Shown one piece after another: positions 6,303 through 6,665 of a DNA stretch of 6,665 nt. The DNA comes from Pseudomonadota bacterium (GTDB taxonomy: Bacteria > Myxococcota_A > Polyangia > Polyangiales > Polyangiaceae): positions 1 through 6,665 of the forward strand of contig JAEYOT010000142.1 in assembly GCA_023411445.1 (NCBI GenBank), in the 5' to 3' direction. The notes beneath the pieces are model-generated. The model had not been told where the DNA came from. It was given only the letters and a program-made list of their open reading frames with translations, and did no database searches. The position numbers and the translations under genes are program-made. Position 1 is the first letter of the stretch, and every line of letters begins with the position of its first letter.

Positions 6303-6665
6303 CCAGGCGGTTCATACCACTGATGTCGAGCAGTTCCTCGACCGTCGAGGAGCCGTCGATCAACGAGAGCACGAAGCCTGCGCGGTGATCCAGCGAAAGC
6401 CAGCGGATCTGATCGCCGGGCACCGCGACGCGCACGCGCTGGGAGAGCGCGCCCAGCCGGGCGCTGTACATCTGAGTCAGCACGTCCCGACAGCTTTGCG
6501 CGTAGCGCTGCGCGTCGAGATCGCTCGCGTCCAGCTCCAGCAGGCCCTCGGCCACGACCAGCGCGCCCGTGAAGTCCCCCATCGCGTAGCGATCCTTCAT
6601 CTCGCTGATCTCGGCGTCGCGCGCGCTCGCCGTGGGTGACGACAGGAATACGGGCGGCGGCGGAC
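6247..6665 (-). CDS. TPR-like protein with C-terminal LDHRAGF module (5' end beyond window)
   Basis: Only the last 138 residues are visible. The frame stays open to the right edge, and the ATG at 6600 is internal to a continuous coding stretch (a PPPP-containing linker, then ARDAEISEMKDRYAMGDF), so the true start lies outside. Two parts can be seen. The first is a helical, TPR-like segment, ISEMKDRYAMGDFTGALVVA followed by EGLLELDASDLDAQRYAQSC. The second is a C-terminal module containing WLSLDHRAGFVLSLIDGSST, then VEELLDISGMNRLDALRILYTLFDQRVIAL. To my knowledge such modules, with the pattern LDHRAGFxLSxIDG...(L/I)DxSGM...ALRIL, recur at the ends of many myxobacterial regulatory or scaffold proteins. 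They resemble a small winged-helix-like fold, but no biochemical role is established here. It is probably cytoplasmic. The stop codon lies inside the 5' part of the M1 peptidase frame, so the genes are likely co-transcribed and possibly translationally coupled. Confidence 0.75.
   Translation of the reverse strand, partial: PPPPVFLSSPTASARDAEISEMKDRYAMGDFTGALVVAEGLLELDASDLDAQRYAQSCRDVLTQMYSARLGALSQRVRVAVPGDQIRWLSLDHRAGFVLSLIDGSSTVEELLDISGMNRLDALRILYTLFDQRVIALS

Noticed and set aside
6247..6600. A complete 117-residue gene starting at the ATG at 6600
   Set aside because: The frame is open through to the right edge, and the residues before this methionine continue the same helical pattern. The gene is therefore better read as cut by the window.
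1..6665. CRISPR array, transposon, prophage, toxin-antitoxin or other defence system
   Set aside because: No direct-repeat array, terminal inverted repeats, transposase or integrase motifs, or defence nuclease or helicase signatures were seen on either strand.

Overview
The window is GC-rich, tightly packed bacterial chromosome with six protein genes, one of them cut by the right edge. It has no RNA genes, mobile elements or CRISPR. High GC, heavy use of G/C third positions and the myxobacterial-looking 'LDHRAGF...IDG...DISGM' module at the right edge suggest a myxobacterium (Myxococcota, perhaps Polyangia). That placement is an inference from sequence character, not a database match.

Left part: a minus-strand gene (65-1450) encodes a full-length protein with the fold signatures of glycogen/starch synthase (GT5, GlgA). 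Most of the ADP-glucose-binding and catalytic motifs of that family are replaced, so it may be a pseudoenzyme. It diverges across 116 bp from a plus-strand pair: argB (N-acetylglutamate kinase of the arginine-sensitive type, 1567-2463) and, 24 bp on, an RluA-family RNA pseudouridine synthase (2488-3513). These two probably share a transcript, although their functions (arginine synthesis and RNA modification) are unrelated.

Right part: a minus-strand chain reads leftward from the right edge. It starts with the C-terminal part of a TPR-like protein ending in the LDHRAGF module (6247 to the edge). Next comes an exported M1-family zinc metallopeptidase (4332-6302), whose annotated start lies inside the upstream gene. 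Last is a six-helix membrane protein of unknown function (3493-4335), whose ATG overlaps the peptidase stop as ATGA. The overlaps imply one co-translated operon. The peptidase should act outside the cytoplasm and the membrane protein may be its partner, but no function links them in the sequence alone. This operon meets the argB/rluA transcript tail to tail, and the two coding regions overlap by 21 bp.

The most unusual item is the degenerate GlgA-like protein. The second is the TPR/M1 peptidase/six-TM operon, which could be an uncharacterised envelope proteolysis unit. Positions 1-64 hold no gene that can be supported.
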